The notes under the pieces: model-generated
The model's database searches: none
The model's input: the letters and a program-made list of their open reading frames with translations, nothing else
Told to the model about the DNA's origin: nothing
Position numbers and translations under genes: made by a program
In this document: positions 1 through 10,092 of the stretch, piece after piece
Numbering within the stretch: the first letter of the stretch is position 1
How the letters are laid out: each line of letters starts with the position of its first letter
NCBI RefSeq assembly: GCF_001704415.2
Contig: NC_030826.1
Location: 57,059,362-57,123,361, forward strand
DNA length: 64,000 bases
From: Capra hircus
Lineage: Eukaryota; Chordata; Mammalia; Artiodactyla; Bovidae
Reading direction: 5' to 3'

Positions 1-391
1 CCCCATCCCACCAGGTTTGATTGGCTCCCGACCCTGTGCCTGGTAGTTAATCCCTAGGCCTGATGTGCATAATTGGTTTTGTTGGGGAAACAAGATTGTC
101 TTGCCCTGGGGATGTTGACACAGATCACGGATAGGAAGGCAAATGAGAGGGGGGGGATTTAATTGCTTGAGGATCTGTCCTTCCCAGGAAACCGTCCTTT
201 TCTTCATGAAGCCAGGAAGCCAGCGTTTGGGGTGACCCTGGTGCCCAGGTTCCCTCTACCCTACAACTGGTCTGGATGGGCTTGGTGGTGATGCCGAAAA
301 CTCGGCCGCTGTACACAGGTGCCAGTTTGAATTTCAGAGAGAGTTTTGAGTGAAGTAGAAAAGAATAGCGTTATTGTTTTGCCAGGCAAAT
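1..391. other. Intronic sequence, nothing recognised
   Basis: No coding signal, repeat or motif that I can support. Confidence 0.6.
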
Positions 392-399
392 GGGGACAT

Positions 400-2388
400 C
401 AGTTCAGCTCAGTTCAGTCGCTCAGTCGTGTCCAATTCTTTGCGACCCCATGAATCGCAGCACGCCAGGCCTCCCTGTCTATCACCACCTCCCGGAGTTC
501 ACTCAGACTCACGTCCATCGAGTCAGTGATGCCATCCAGCCATCTCATCCTCTGTCGTCCCCTTCTCCTTCTGCCCCTAATCCCTGCCAGCATCAGAGTC
601 TTTTCCAATGAGTCAACTCTTCACATGAGGTGGCCAAAGTACTGGAGCTTCAGCTTTAGCATCAGTCCTTCCAAAGAAATCCCAAGGTTGATCTCCTTCA
701 GAATGGACTGGTTGGATCTCCTTGCAGTCCAAGGGACTCTCAAGAGTCTTCTCCAACACCACAGTTCAAACGCATCAATTCTTCGGCACTCAGCCTTCTT
801 CATAGTCCAACTCTCACATCCATACATGACTACTGGAAAAACCATAGCCTTGACTAGATGGACCTTAGTCGGCAAAGTAATGTCTCTGCTTTTGAATATG
901 CTGTCTAGGTTGGTCATAACTTTTCTTCCAAGGAGTAAGCGTCTTTTAATTTCATGGCTGCAGTCACCATCTGCAGTGATTTTGGAGCCCCCCAAAATAA
1001 AGTCTGACACTGTTTCCACTGTTTCCCCATCTATTTCCCATGAAGTGATGGGACCAGATGCCATGATCTTCTTTTTCTGAATGTTGAGCTTTAAGCCAAC
1101 TTTTTCACTCTCCTCTTTCACTCTGATCAAGAGGCTTTTTAGTTCCTCTTCACTTTCTGCCATAAGGGTGGTGTCATCTGCATATCTGAGGTTATTGATA
1201 TTTCTCCCAGCAATCTTGATTCCAACTTGTGTTTCTTCCAGTCCAGTGTTTCTCATGATGTACTCTGCATAGATGTTAAATAAGCAGGGTGACAATATAC
1301 GGCCTTGACATACTCCTTTTCCTGTTTGGAACCAGTCTGTTGTTCCATGTCCAGTTCTAACTGTTGTTTCCTGACCTGCATACAGATTTCTCAAGAGGCA
1401 GGTTAGGTGGTCTGGTATTCCCATCTCTTTCAGAATTTTCCACAATTTACTGTGATCCACACAGTCAAAGGCTTTGGCATAGTCAATAAAGCAGAAATAG
1501 ATGTATTCCTGGAACTCTCTTGCTTTTTCCACGATCCAGCAGATGTTGGCAATTTGATCTCTGGTTCCTCTGCCTTTTCTAAAACCAGCTTGAACATCAG
1601 GAATTTCACGGTTCACGTATTGCTGAAGCCTGGCTTGGAGAATTTAGAACATTACTTTACTAGCATGTGAGATGAGTGCAATTGTGTGGTAGTTTGAGCA
1701 TTCTTTGGCATTGCCTTTCTTTGGGATTGGAATGAAAACTGACCTCTTCCAGTCCTGTGGCCACTGCTGAGTTTTCCAAATTTGCTGGCATATTGAGTGC
1801 AGCACTTTCACAGCATCATCTTTCAGGATTTGAAATAGCGCAACTGGAATTCCATCACCTCCACTAGCTTTGTTCGTAGTGATGATTTCTAAGGCCCACT
1901 TGACTTCACATTCCAGGATGTCAGGCTCTAGATGAGTGATCACACCATTGTGATTATCTGGGTCGTGAGGATCTTTTTTGTACAGTTCTTCTGTGTATTC
2001 TTGCCACCTCTTCTTAATATCTTCTGCTTCTGTTAGGTCTATACCATTTCTGTCCTTTATCGAGCCCATCTTTGCATGAAATGTTCCCTTGGTATCTCTA
2101 ATTTTCTTGAAGAGATCTCTAGTCTTTCCCATTCTGTTGTTTTCCTCTATTTCTTTGCATTGATCGCTGAGGAAGGCTTTCTTATCTCTTCTTGCTATTC
2201 TTTGGAACTCTGCATTCAGATGCTTATATCTTTCCTTTTCTCCTTTGCTTTTTGCCTCTCTTCTTTTCACAGCTATTTATAAGGCCTCCCCAGACAGCCA
2301 TTTTGCTTTTTTGCATTTCTTTTCCATAGGGATGGTCTTGATCCCTGTCTCCTGTACAATGTCACGAACCTCATTCCATAGTTCATCA
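400..2388 (-). mobile_element. BovB (RTE) LINE, 5'-truncated, with degraded reverse transcriptase ORF
   Basis: Read on the minus strand, this encodes the C-terminal two thirds of the BovB ORF: reverse transcriptase motifs (QAGFRKGRGTRDQI, FIDYAKAFD, the intact YADD catalytic box) and the C-terminal region ending in the 3' tail near 400. The frame is continuous but broken by three in-frame nonsense codons: TAA at 2279-2277, TAA at 1646-1644, and TGA at 623-621 (apparently a CGA-to-TGA change). GGGGACAT occurs at both ends (392-399 and 2389-2396), which I take as the target-site duplication. BovB spreads vertically in ruminants after an ancient horizontal transfer. This copy is dead. Confidence 0.95.
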
Positions 2389-2459
2389 GGGGACATAGCA
2401 GGCTCAAAAACTGTGTGTCCCAACCCAGGAGGATTTGGGGAGTTCTATAGCAGTGGTTC

Positions 2460-2613
2460 GATCCCTGGGTCGGGAAGATGCCCTGGAGAAGGAAATGGTA
2501 ACCCACTCCAGTATTCTTACCTGGAGAATCCCATGGACAGAGAAGCCTGGTAGGCTACAGTCCACGGGGTCGAAAAAAGTCGGACACGACTGAGCTTCAC
2601 TTACTCACTTACT
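2460..2613 (+). mobile_element. Bov-tA SINE, 5'-truncated, with 14-bp target duplication
   Basis: The element starts inside the tRNA-derived B box (gatccctgggtcggg), continues through the Bov-tA body, and ends in a degenerate act-rich tail. It is flanked by the perfect 14-base duplication tatagcagtggttc at 2446-2459 and 2614-2627, so its limits are well defined. Confidence 0.95.
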
Positions 2614-2803
2614 TATAGCAGTGGTTCAAGGGTGGGGTTGCTGATCAGATTAGGGTGTGCACTCCCTTAATCTGGCTTTAGGTGGTCTCCTGATGAGTTT
2701 CTGTGGTTCTTGAGGTTATCAAGCTGTGACCTTCCCTCTGAAATGAAGAATGCTTCATTAAATACTTCATCTTCCTTTTATTGGGACTTTTCCTTCTGTA
2801 AGT

Positions 2804-2929
2804 GGGCTTTCCAAGTAGCTCAGTGGTAAAGAATCCACCTGCAATGCCGGAGACCTGGGTTCGATCCCTGGGTTGGGAAGATCCCCTGGAGAAGGAGATA
2901 GCAACCCACTCCAGTGTTCTGGCCTGGAC
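2804..2929 (+). mobile_element. Bov-tA SINE, 5' part
   Basis: The tRNA-like head (gggctttccaagtagctcagtgg), the B-box region and the first half of the body are present; the 3' half is missing. It abuts an oppositely oriented copy. Confidence 0.9.
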
Positions 2930-2944
2930 TTTGTGTGTGTTTGT

Positions 2945-3147
2945 CATTCAGTCGAGTCTGACTATTTGGACTGTTTGACCCCATGGACTGTAGCCCTCCA
3001 GGCTCCTCTGTCCATGGAATTCTCCAGGCAAGAATACTGGAGTGGGTTTTCATTCCCTTCTCCAGGGGATCTTCCTGATCCAGGGATCAAACCCAGGCCT
3101 CCTGCATTGCAGGCAGGTTCTTTACCATCTGAGCCACAGGGGAGGCC
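2945..3147 (-). mobile_element. Bov-tA SINE, near full length
   Basis: Reading on the minus strand gives the complete tRNA-like head (ending at 3147) and body, with the tail near 2945. It pairs in inverted orientation with the + strand copy at 2804-2929. Confidence 0.92.
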
Positions 3148-4054
3148 AACACTACCGCTTTAATTTTGTAAAGAGTTCAAAAATATTGTTCTGTGCCTCG
3201 AGGTGGAGCCAGGACCCCACCCCAAGCGTCCACTGTTGCTTCTTGGCCACGCCTCCCTTGTCTCTGCAACCCCTCCCTTCCCTGATTAGCAACTCTGGAC
3301 CTCAGGGAAGGTCATGGAGGCAGAAGGCTGTTTCCTGCACAGAAGAAAACAGTCACATAAGAAGACTTTGGTGCCCAGGAGCCCCACAAGCTCCTGCTGG
3401 GTTTCAGTGGGAGTGGCCACTTTGGCAAATGAGAGAGCAGGAGGGGCCAGGGCGGGAGGACCACCCTCCCCTCTGTGGGTGGTGAGAGACCTGGGCCTGG
3501 ATGAAGGAGGCCCTCCAGGTCTGGCCACTCTGGGCTTTGGTTCTCCAGGGAGCCACAAAGAGACCAGAGGGGCCTCCCTGAGCGGCCCCTGTGATGGTTT
3601 TCAGTCGGGGTCCCAGAACCATGCCTAAAAGCTCTGTGGCACCTTGGGCAGTTTTAACAGTTTCCATGATGAGCCCCTGGAGCCTCTTGGATGGTGGATG
3701 TGCTTGAGTGGGCACCCCCAGAGCACACCGATGGCATACCACACTCTCAATGGTGTCTTTGCCCTGGATTTCCGCTGGCAGGGAGCCGGAGGCAGGACCC
3801 AGGAGGAGGAGAGTTGATTCCTTATCTGGTTCTTCTGGTGCCTGAAACTGCGAGGACAAGGGGGTGGGTGTTACACAGAAGCACATCCTGGCTCTTCAGG
3901 TTCAGATTCGCCCAGTGATGGAATGAGCTTTCTTTGGACCCCGTCAGCCCCCTGACCCTGGAAGCATCCGGATTGTTGTCAGGGTACAGGTGTTGTTGAT
4001 GATGGTAATGATGATAATAATCATTGGCAACCAAAAATGAATTTATTTCATGGC
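3148..4054. other. Intronic unique sequence, GC-rich
   Basis: Open frames on both strands here are short, overlapping and without a known motif. A small TTG/ATG-rich stretch lies at 3985-4025. Confidence 0.6.
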
Positions 4055-4240
4055 TGATGTTATGATAGGCTCTCTGAGAGTATCTCCTTTAATCCTGTCA
4101 GCAGTCCTATGGGTAGGTTCCATTGTTTCTCCCCCATTCTACAGATGAGCAAACTGAGGCTTAAACAGTCCACGCAAGGTCAAGTTACTGAGTTGGGCTT
4201 CAGATATAAGTCAGATGACCACAGGGCTTGAATTCTTTAC
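4055..4240 (-). repeat. MIR SINE fragment
   Basis: Contains the diagnostic MIR core in reverse orientation (cattctacagatgagcaaactgaggc) preceded by an 'aatcctgtcagcagtcctatgggtag' segment. Confidence 0.75.
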
Positions 4241-4439
4241 CACCACCCACACTGCCTCTTATTGAAGAAAGACTGTTGCCATCGCCTCCTCCATGTATAT
4301 ATATCCTAAGCATCTTTCTGCTAACCGTACCCTGCAAGTTCTAGAGAACAAAGATGCATTTCAGAGCTTGGCTGGATGGGAGTTATTCAGGGGGACATAA
4401 ATGAACTTCCATTCGAGGAGCTCAGTCTTTTGCCTCCTC

Positions 4440-4610
4440 ACCCCTAGGAAGGCTTTTTATGCCCAGGACAGCCTTCTTTTCTGTCTTTGTCCAAACTGTC
4501 CTGTTTCCTCCGCTTAGAATATTGTCCCTTTCAGAACCTTCTTGCTGTTTCCTCCAGGGTCCCAGCTCTTTGGGAAAGCCTTTCCGGATAGAATACCTGT
4601 GTGCTCTCAG
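4440..4610. repeat. Possible L2-like fragment
   Basis: The 'gtcccagctctttgggaaagcctttcc' wording resembles the reverse of L2 3' ends. The match is from memory and weak. Confidence 0.3.
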
Positions 4611-4636
4611 TAAATCTGTCAAACATACATGCGTGC

Positions 4637-4660
4637 GCGCGTACACACACACACACACAC
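4637..4660. repeat. (AC)n microsatellite
   Basis: A short gcgc/acac alternating run, about ten AC units. Confidence 0.85.
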
Positions 4661-5010
4661 CCTCATTTCTGCCTCTCTCTGCCCTTCGTTTCTGTCCCTA
4701 ATACATCTCCACATACTTTGCCTTCTAATTACTTACGTAAGACCATGCAAGTAAACCGCAGAATGAAGGAAGAGCTTCAGGTGCCTTGGCAGTTCCAGGA
4801 GTCTCAGGACTTATTAATAGAACCAAGAACTAGATACTGTCAGGGCCTCTGGGCTCAGGGCTGCTCAGCTGTGCCTGCCTCTGGATTCAGACTTTATTCT
4901 CACGCAGTGAGACGTTGAGAAGTCCAAGAATCCTAGGCTTACAGCCGCATGATCTGAGCAGAAGGAACTTCCCTGTACGACGAGATCCATGTAGAAAGAC
5001 CCAGGGAAGG

Positions 5011-5130
5011 ATTCTTATTGGTCCAGCCTGGATCTGCCCCTACCAATCCCCGTGGGGCACCAGCACGGAGAGCTGTGATTGGCCAGGTCGCGTCACGTGT
5101 CTGCGCCCAGTCCCAGGACTTTGCGCAGCA
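5011..5130. promoter_or_regulatory. Promoter-like cluster of three CCAAT boxes and a CACGTG E-box
   Basis: Within about 80 bases there are ATTGG at 5017-5021, CCAAT at 5043-5047, ATTGG inside GATTGGCCA at 5077-5085, and a palindromic E-box CACGTG at 5094-5099 within gcgtcacgtgtctgcgc. Clustered NF-Y sites next to a USF/TFE-type E-box are typical of proximal promoters. No TATA box, start site or first exon can be recognised. It lies about 21 kb upstream of the first SDK2 exon seen, so it could be an internal promoter, an enhancer, or chance in a locally GC-rich stretch. Confidence 0.3.
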
Positions 5131-5289
5131 GCTCCTAGAGCCCAGCGGTGGAAGTGAAAATGAGAACTCTGAGCGGAAGAAAGGAAAAGGGTGTTGGGCA
5201 GACAGACAGAAGCTACCCCACCAGTCCCTTCACCGCCTCTGCCCCTGGGGAGGGCAGGGTGCTTTTTCCTTCCTTCCTTCTTTGCTTTT

Positions 5290-6500
5290 TAATTTTGCAA
5301 ATTTCCAAATATTGGAAAAACTATGATGGTACCATCAACACTTGCATACCTTTTTACCATTCGTTAGTTGTTAATATTTTGTATCATTTGCACTCTCTCT
5401 TGCTCTCTCTGTGTACACATATGCGCATTCATGAATTATTTAAGAATTAGTTGGGACTTCCCAGGTAGCCTAGTGCCTAAGGCTCCGTGGTCCCAATGCA
5501 GAGGACCCTGGTTCCGTCCCTCGTCAGGGAACTAGAGCCCACATGCACAATTAAGACCTGGTACAGCCGAATACATAAGAATAAATAATTTTTAAAAAAA
5601 AGAATTAGTTGCCGATATTATGTCAGTTCACCCCTAAGTAAAATTTCCCAAGAAGAAGGCGTTTTCCTACAGAACTACCACACAATTTTCACGCTCAGGA
5701 AATTGCACATTGATATTAATACAATATTACTATCTGACACACAGTCCATATTCAGATTTCTCCATGGGTCCCAATTATACCTGTGTGGACATTTTTATTA
5801 TTGTTATTTAATACAGGATCTAATCAAGGACCACGCACTGGGTTTAGTTGTTATGACTCTTTAGACTCCACAACTATTCCTCATTTTTCTTTCCTGTCTT
5901 TCCCAGCGTTGACATTTTTGAGAGTTCAGCCAGTTTTGCAAAATGTCCTCCAGTGTGGATTTGTCCAGTTATATCCTCATAATTACGTTCATCTTTTTGG
6001 CAGGGATATTCTCTAGATGTTCATCCTTTTCAACACTTCACACTCACATGCACCTGATGTCAGCTTGTCCCATTACCGGCGACGGTAGGTTTTTTCAACT
6101 GGTCAAGATGACATTCACAGATTTCTCCCTTGTCAGGATATCGATGTAATTTCTCCCTTTTGGATGATAACTGGAGACTGTGTGAATATTGTTCTCCCCA
6201 GGAATCTCCCAGCCAGTGGTTTGACATCCATTGATGAGTCTCACCTGAATCAATTATTACCAAGATAGTTGTGATTAGCACCTTTTCCGTCCTTTCTTGT
6301 ATTAGTTAGCATTATTTCATGACAGAGACCTTTCCTTTCTCACCCCCTTTAAAATAGTGTAACACCTATATGTACTCATGGATAATTTTTCATCTGCGTT
6401 TTAATCCATTCCCATCATTATTCGTTTGGACTTTCATAGTAACCCAGAGTTGGCCAGCGGAGCTTCTTTAACCTGGCTCTGGAGTCCTTTTGACCTGTCC
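5290..6500. mobile_element. Ancient L1 (L1M/L1ME-type) 3' region, split by a SINE
   Basis: The text at 5290-5453 ('catttgcactctctcttgctctc') and 5600-6500 ('aggaccacgcactgggtttagttgttatgactctttag', 'gtcccattaccggcgacgg', 'cattgatgagtctcacctgaatcaattattaccaag') matches remembered old L1 3' sequence. It was one block before insertion of the SINE at 5454-5599. Subfamily and strand are not certain. Confidence 0.65.
5454..5599 (+). mobile_element. CHR-type tRNA-derived SINE with 12-bp target duplication
   Basis: Head 'ggacttcccaggtagcctagtg', B-box 'ggttccgtccctcgtcaggg', then 'agagcccacatgc' and an A-rich tail. The perfect duplication aagaattagttg at 5442-5453 and 5600-5611 shows insertion into the L1M block. 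Confidence 0.93.
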
Positions 6501-6893
6501 CCATTGGATTTCTAGCACTTTCTTGCTTTTTGGCTCAACTGAAGATTCTGATTTCCCCTTGGGAATAAATGCATACTAAAAACCCCGTCGTGTAAGAGAT
6601 CAGTCAGCTTCTCACCATGATTCTCTGACCACTGCTTTCTGCTGAGGCCTTCCTGTCTCTTGCAAACCCCAGGTTTTGAGTTGGGTGATAATATCCAATT
6701 TTCAGGCAGAAAGATGGCTGAATTTACTGAGCAAGTTGAGAGAAAATAAAACTGGGAGCGACGTTGTAAATTTAACTGTTTCCCATTCCGTGTTCAAAGG
6801 AAGGAGTTAGCATGCACATCCAGTCTCCAAGGATCTTTATTCTCAGTGGGCTCTGTCCCAGAATGAGTCAGGGATGTGTGGAGTGTGTGTGTG

Positions 6894-6928
<35 letters not shown>

Positions 6929-7324
6929 ACATGGAGAAAAGCCCCAGCCTCTTTCTGAGCGCCAGGGACTCTGCAAGGTTTGTGGGTCTAAATCCACCCT
7001 TGGGGGCAGAAGGGAAAAAACCTGGACTTTGGGGTTAGGCCCACCTGAATACTTTCATGCTTTTCCCGTGACTAGCTCTGTGACTTTCGGCAGGAATGCT
7101 TAGCCACCCTGAGTTCATTTTCTCACTTTGGAACTGGGCACAGTCATGCCTACTCTAGAGGGTTATAGTGGGGACTCGGTGAGAGTCTCTGGGGCAGATG
7201 CAGTTAAGGTGCAACAGACATGAAATGATGGTAGCTGGTAGGTTACACCGGGTGTCGTCTTAATAGAATAAGGAGACAAAGAGCAAACCCACCAGAAATG
7301 TCATGTGCAGGTGAGTGTGTCTCC
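6501..7324. other. Intronic unique sequence
   Basis: Apart from the microsatellite at 6883-6926, nothing recognised. Confidence 0.6.
6883..6926. repeat. Compound (TG)n(GA)n microsatellite
   Basis: A gtgtgtgtgtg run is followed directly by about fourteen GA units, giving a purine-only strand. Confidence 0.95.
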
Positions 7325-7427
7325 AAGGGAAATGGCAGCCAGCACTCTTGTCTGGAAAATCCCTTGGACAGAGAGGCCTAGCGGGCTACAGTTGATGGGG
7401 TCAGACACGACTTAACAACTAAACAAC
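7325..7427 (+). mobile_element. Bov-tA SINE, 3' half
   Basis: Degraded body from 'aagggaaatggcagccagcactc' to 'cagacacgacttaacaactaaac'; the tRNA-like head is missing. Confidence 0.8.
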
Positions 7428-7496
7428 AGCCGCTAAGGTGTCGTGGTGCTCTGCGTACACGTGATTCCTTAGGTCTCATGCATGTGTTTAGTGGTT

Positions 7497-7765
7497 GCTG
7501 CTGCTGCTGCTGCTGCTAAGTCACTTCAGTCATTTCCGACTCTGTGTGACCCCATAGATGGCAGCCCACCAGGCTCCGCCGTCCCTGGGATTCTCCAGGC
7601 AAGAACACTGGAGTGGGTTGCCATTTCCTTCTCCAATGCGTGAAAGTGAAGTCGCTCAGTTGTGTCTGACTCTTAGCGACCCCGTGGACTGCAGCCTACC
7701 AGGCTCCTCCGTCCATGGGATTTTCCAGGCAGGAGTACTGGAGTAGGGTGCCATTGCCTTCTCCA
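7497..7765 (-). mobile_element. Bov-A2 dimeric SINE with 11-bp target duplication
   Basis: Two Bov-A monomers in minus orientation (7520-7635 and 7650-7765) are joined by the 'gcgtgaaagtgaagtcgctc' linker, with a (GCT)n tail at 7497-7516. The duplication gtttagtggtt at 7486-7496 and 7766-7776 is perfect. The two monomers and clean duplication suggest a fairly young insertion. Confidence 0.95.
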
Positions 7766-8179
7766 GTTTAGTGGTTATGAGTTATGAGCACGCAAAGCAT
7801 AGATGTGTTTGTGTGACGTCCTGGCTCTGTGGGGTGGTAGCTCACATAAAGGCCAGGCCCTCTGCGTTGCCCTGGAGCCTGCTGAGCCAGTTTGCTCTCG
7901 CATCCCTCGCACCCTTCCCTCCCGTGGGGCGTCGGGGGCATCTCTCCAGGTTGAATCAGGTCAGGCTCCATTGGTGTCTGTGTCACCGGCCAGGGCTGCG
8001 TGGATGGGGACTCTCCCACCAGCTGAAGACACGGCAGGTGAGGCAGTGGCCATGGGGAGGGTGGAGGATAGACCTTAACCTCCCATCCTTGTGACCACGT
8101 CCTGGCAGAGCCGTCAACCGCATTATTTGTCCCGCCCAGTAGTGCCTCCTCCTGTAAGTATTCTTACACCTAAATAGGC

Positions 8180-8470
8180 AAGACTTTCCTGATGGTCCAG
8201 CGGTTAAGAATCTTCCTGCCAATGCAGGGAACACCAGTTCAATCCCCGGTCTGGGACGATCCCACATACCGTGGGGCAGTGAAGCCTGCGCACTGCAGCT
8301 GGGCCTGAGCACCTGAGAGCCCATTCTTCACAACAAGAGAAGCCACAGCGGGCCTCCAGACTGCGCTCCGCAACCGGAGAGCAGCCTCCGCTCAACGCAA
8401 CTAGAGCAAGCCTGCACACAGGCGCGAGGACCCAAGGCAGCCAAAAAAATAAAGTAAAAATAAAATTTTT
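8180..8470 (+). mobile_element. CHR-type tRNA-derived SINE, long form with A-rich tail
   Basis: The head 'gactttcctgatggtccagcggttaag', B-box 'gttcaatccccggtctggga' and a long GC-rich body ('agaagccacagcgggcctcc') end in an A/T-rich tail near 8440-8470. Confidence 0.85.
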
Positions 8471-8504
8471 AAGTCACATAGGAAAAACAAATCAGCAAGG
8501 CAGA

Positions 8505-8548
<44 letters not shown>
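8505..8548. repeat. (AC)22 microsatellite
   Basis: About 44 bases of uninterrupted AC, directly after the SINE tail. The length makes it a likely polymorphic marker. Confidence 0.98.
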
Positions 8549-8550
<2 letters not shown>

Positions 8551-9334
8551 CCACGCATAGTCAGGCACACGAATCCAAAGAACTGTTTATTCAGGCTCAC
8601 TCGGTTTCAAGAACTTAATATACATCATTTCACAGCAACACTGGGAGGTGTTCTTACCCTCCTTCTGCGGAAGCTCGCAGAAGTTCCTGAACGTGGCTGG
8701 GCTCGTCCAGGGAGCAAGTGGTCAATCCAGGAGGCCTGCCACCTGAGTGTTCTGCCCTTTCTGCACCGACGCACACAGGTCCCTGATGGGGCTCCTTTGG
8801 CCCCACTCATCACTGTGTGTTGTTCTTCTGGCCCCAGAAGCGAGAAGCAGGGGGCCCCTTAGACCCTCTGGGGTGCAAGGGTGAAGGCGTGAGACCAGTT
8901 GAGGCTGGGCCCTGCTGGGTGTGGGGGTGGGGGCAGGGAGGCTCAGGTGAGCCAGGCCTGGCATCTGGCTGGCCCCCGCTGGGTCCTCAGCCCCGCCGCC
9001 AGCCTGACATCCTTTGAGGGGGCATGGCATCGGGGAGCCGCCCGGCTTGGGGGTTGGGGAGAAGGCAGAGACCCCCACGAGCGACAGCCCTGCTGTGGCC
9101 ACAGAGTAGGGGACTCCTGCAGAGCGGCCGCCGCTTTTGAAACCCTTCAGAGGAGAGGATGCAAGGGAGCCCCTGGGGCCAGCTGCAGTGACCCCGTCCC
9201 CTCTCCCGGCCTCCCTGTAGACACGAGGGCAGGCAGCAGAGGCCAGGGAGGCAGAGGCTGGTGGGCTTCCCAGAGGGCACACGCCACGCGGGGGCCAGGA
9301 ACCGAGCCAGGCTCTTCCCAGCAGCGATTCTGGG
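8549..9334. other. Intronic GC-rich unique sequence
   Basis: High GC from about 8780 to 9320 leaves long overlapping open frames on both strands; none shows a protein motif. 8590-8680 may be an old MIR remnant. Confidence 0.55.
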
Positions 9335-9460
9335 AGGTTGGTGCCATTATTATTATCTCTGCCCCAAAGTTAGGAATCACCGTTCGGAGAGGCCCAGCGA
9401 CTTGCCCACAGTCACACAGCCAGACCTGGAGAGCCAGGTTTCACCCAGGATCTCTGGCTG
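9335..9460 (-). repeat. MIR SINE fragment
   Basis: 'gccattattattatctctgcccc' followed by 'gcgacttgcccacagtcacacagccaga' is the reverse of the MIR core. Confidence 0.75.
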
Positions 9461-9644
9461 GAGCTCCTGGCTCCGGCTCTGAGCTCTCTCACCCTGCTTG
9501 CCCTCCCCTAGGGCAGAGGCACTGCGAGGGCACAGCCCCAGCTAGCCTAAATCACCACGGAGGAACCAGTCATGGCTGATACGTGGAGCCGAGCGTGGAC
9601 CCGGCCCTGCTCTGAGTCCTTCACACACATTCACTCTCTTTTTT

Positions 9645-10092
9645 CATTGTTTTTTATTTGGCTGCACCAAGTCTTAGTAGCGGGATCTCCAGTCTTCATT
9701 TCAGCAAACGGAATCTTCTAGTTGCAGCGTGCCTGAGTGCTAAGATACTTCAGTCATGTCCAACTCTTTGCGACCCTATGGACTGTAGCCTGCCAAGCTC
9801 CTCTGCCCACGGGATTCTCTAGGAAAGAATAGTGGAGTGGGCTACTGTGTCCTCCTCCAGGGGATCTTCCCAACCCAGAGATCGAACTCACGTCTCTTAG
9901 GTTTTCTGCGTTGACAGACGAGTTCTTTATCACCGGTGCCCCCGGGGAAGCCCAGGTGCAGCCTGTGAGATCTTTCAGTTGAGGCATGTGACCTCGTAGT
10001 TATGAATATGGGTTCTAGTTCCCAGGGATCGAACCTGGGCCGCCTACATTGGGAGCACAGAATCTTAGCCTCTGGACCACCAGGGACATCCC
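9645..10092 (-). mobile_element. CHR-type SINE split by a younger Bov-tA
   Basis: The minus-strand CHR SINE lies at about 9645-9731 (tail half) and 9957-10092 (head half, with 'cagggatcgaacctgggccgcc' and 'ggaccaccagggacatccc'). A Bov-tA element occupies 9732-9956. Confidence 0.85.
9732..9956 (-). mobile_element. Bov-tA SINE nested in a CHR SINE
   Basis: A near full-length minus-strand Bov-tA. The flanking tgcagcgtg (9723-9731) and tgcagcctg (9957-9965) form a 9-base target duplication with one mismatch. Confidence 0.88.

Noticed and set aside
621..1616. Functional reverse transcriptase gene
   Set aside because: It is part of a truncated BovB retrotransposon with nonsense codons on both sides, so it is annotated as a dead mobile element.
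2804..2929. tRNA genes suggested by A/B-box-like sequence in SINE heads
   Set aside because: The boxes belong to tRNA-derived SINEs throughout the window; none folds as an intact cloverleaf with its normal 3' context.
8549..9334. CpG-island promoter
   Set aside because: GC is high but CpG is not clearly enriched by eye, and no exon or start-site context follows.
8899..9579. 226-codon sense frame with antisense counterparts
   Set aside because: GC-rich, no motif, no splice context and no codon pattern unlike the opposite strand; compositional.
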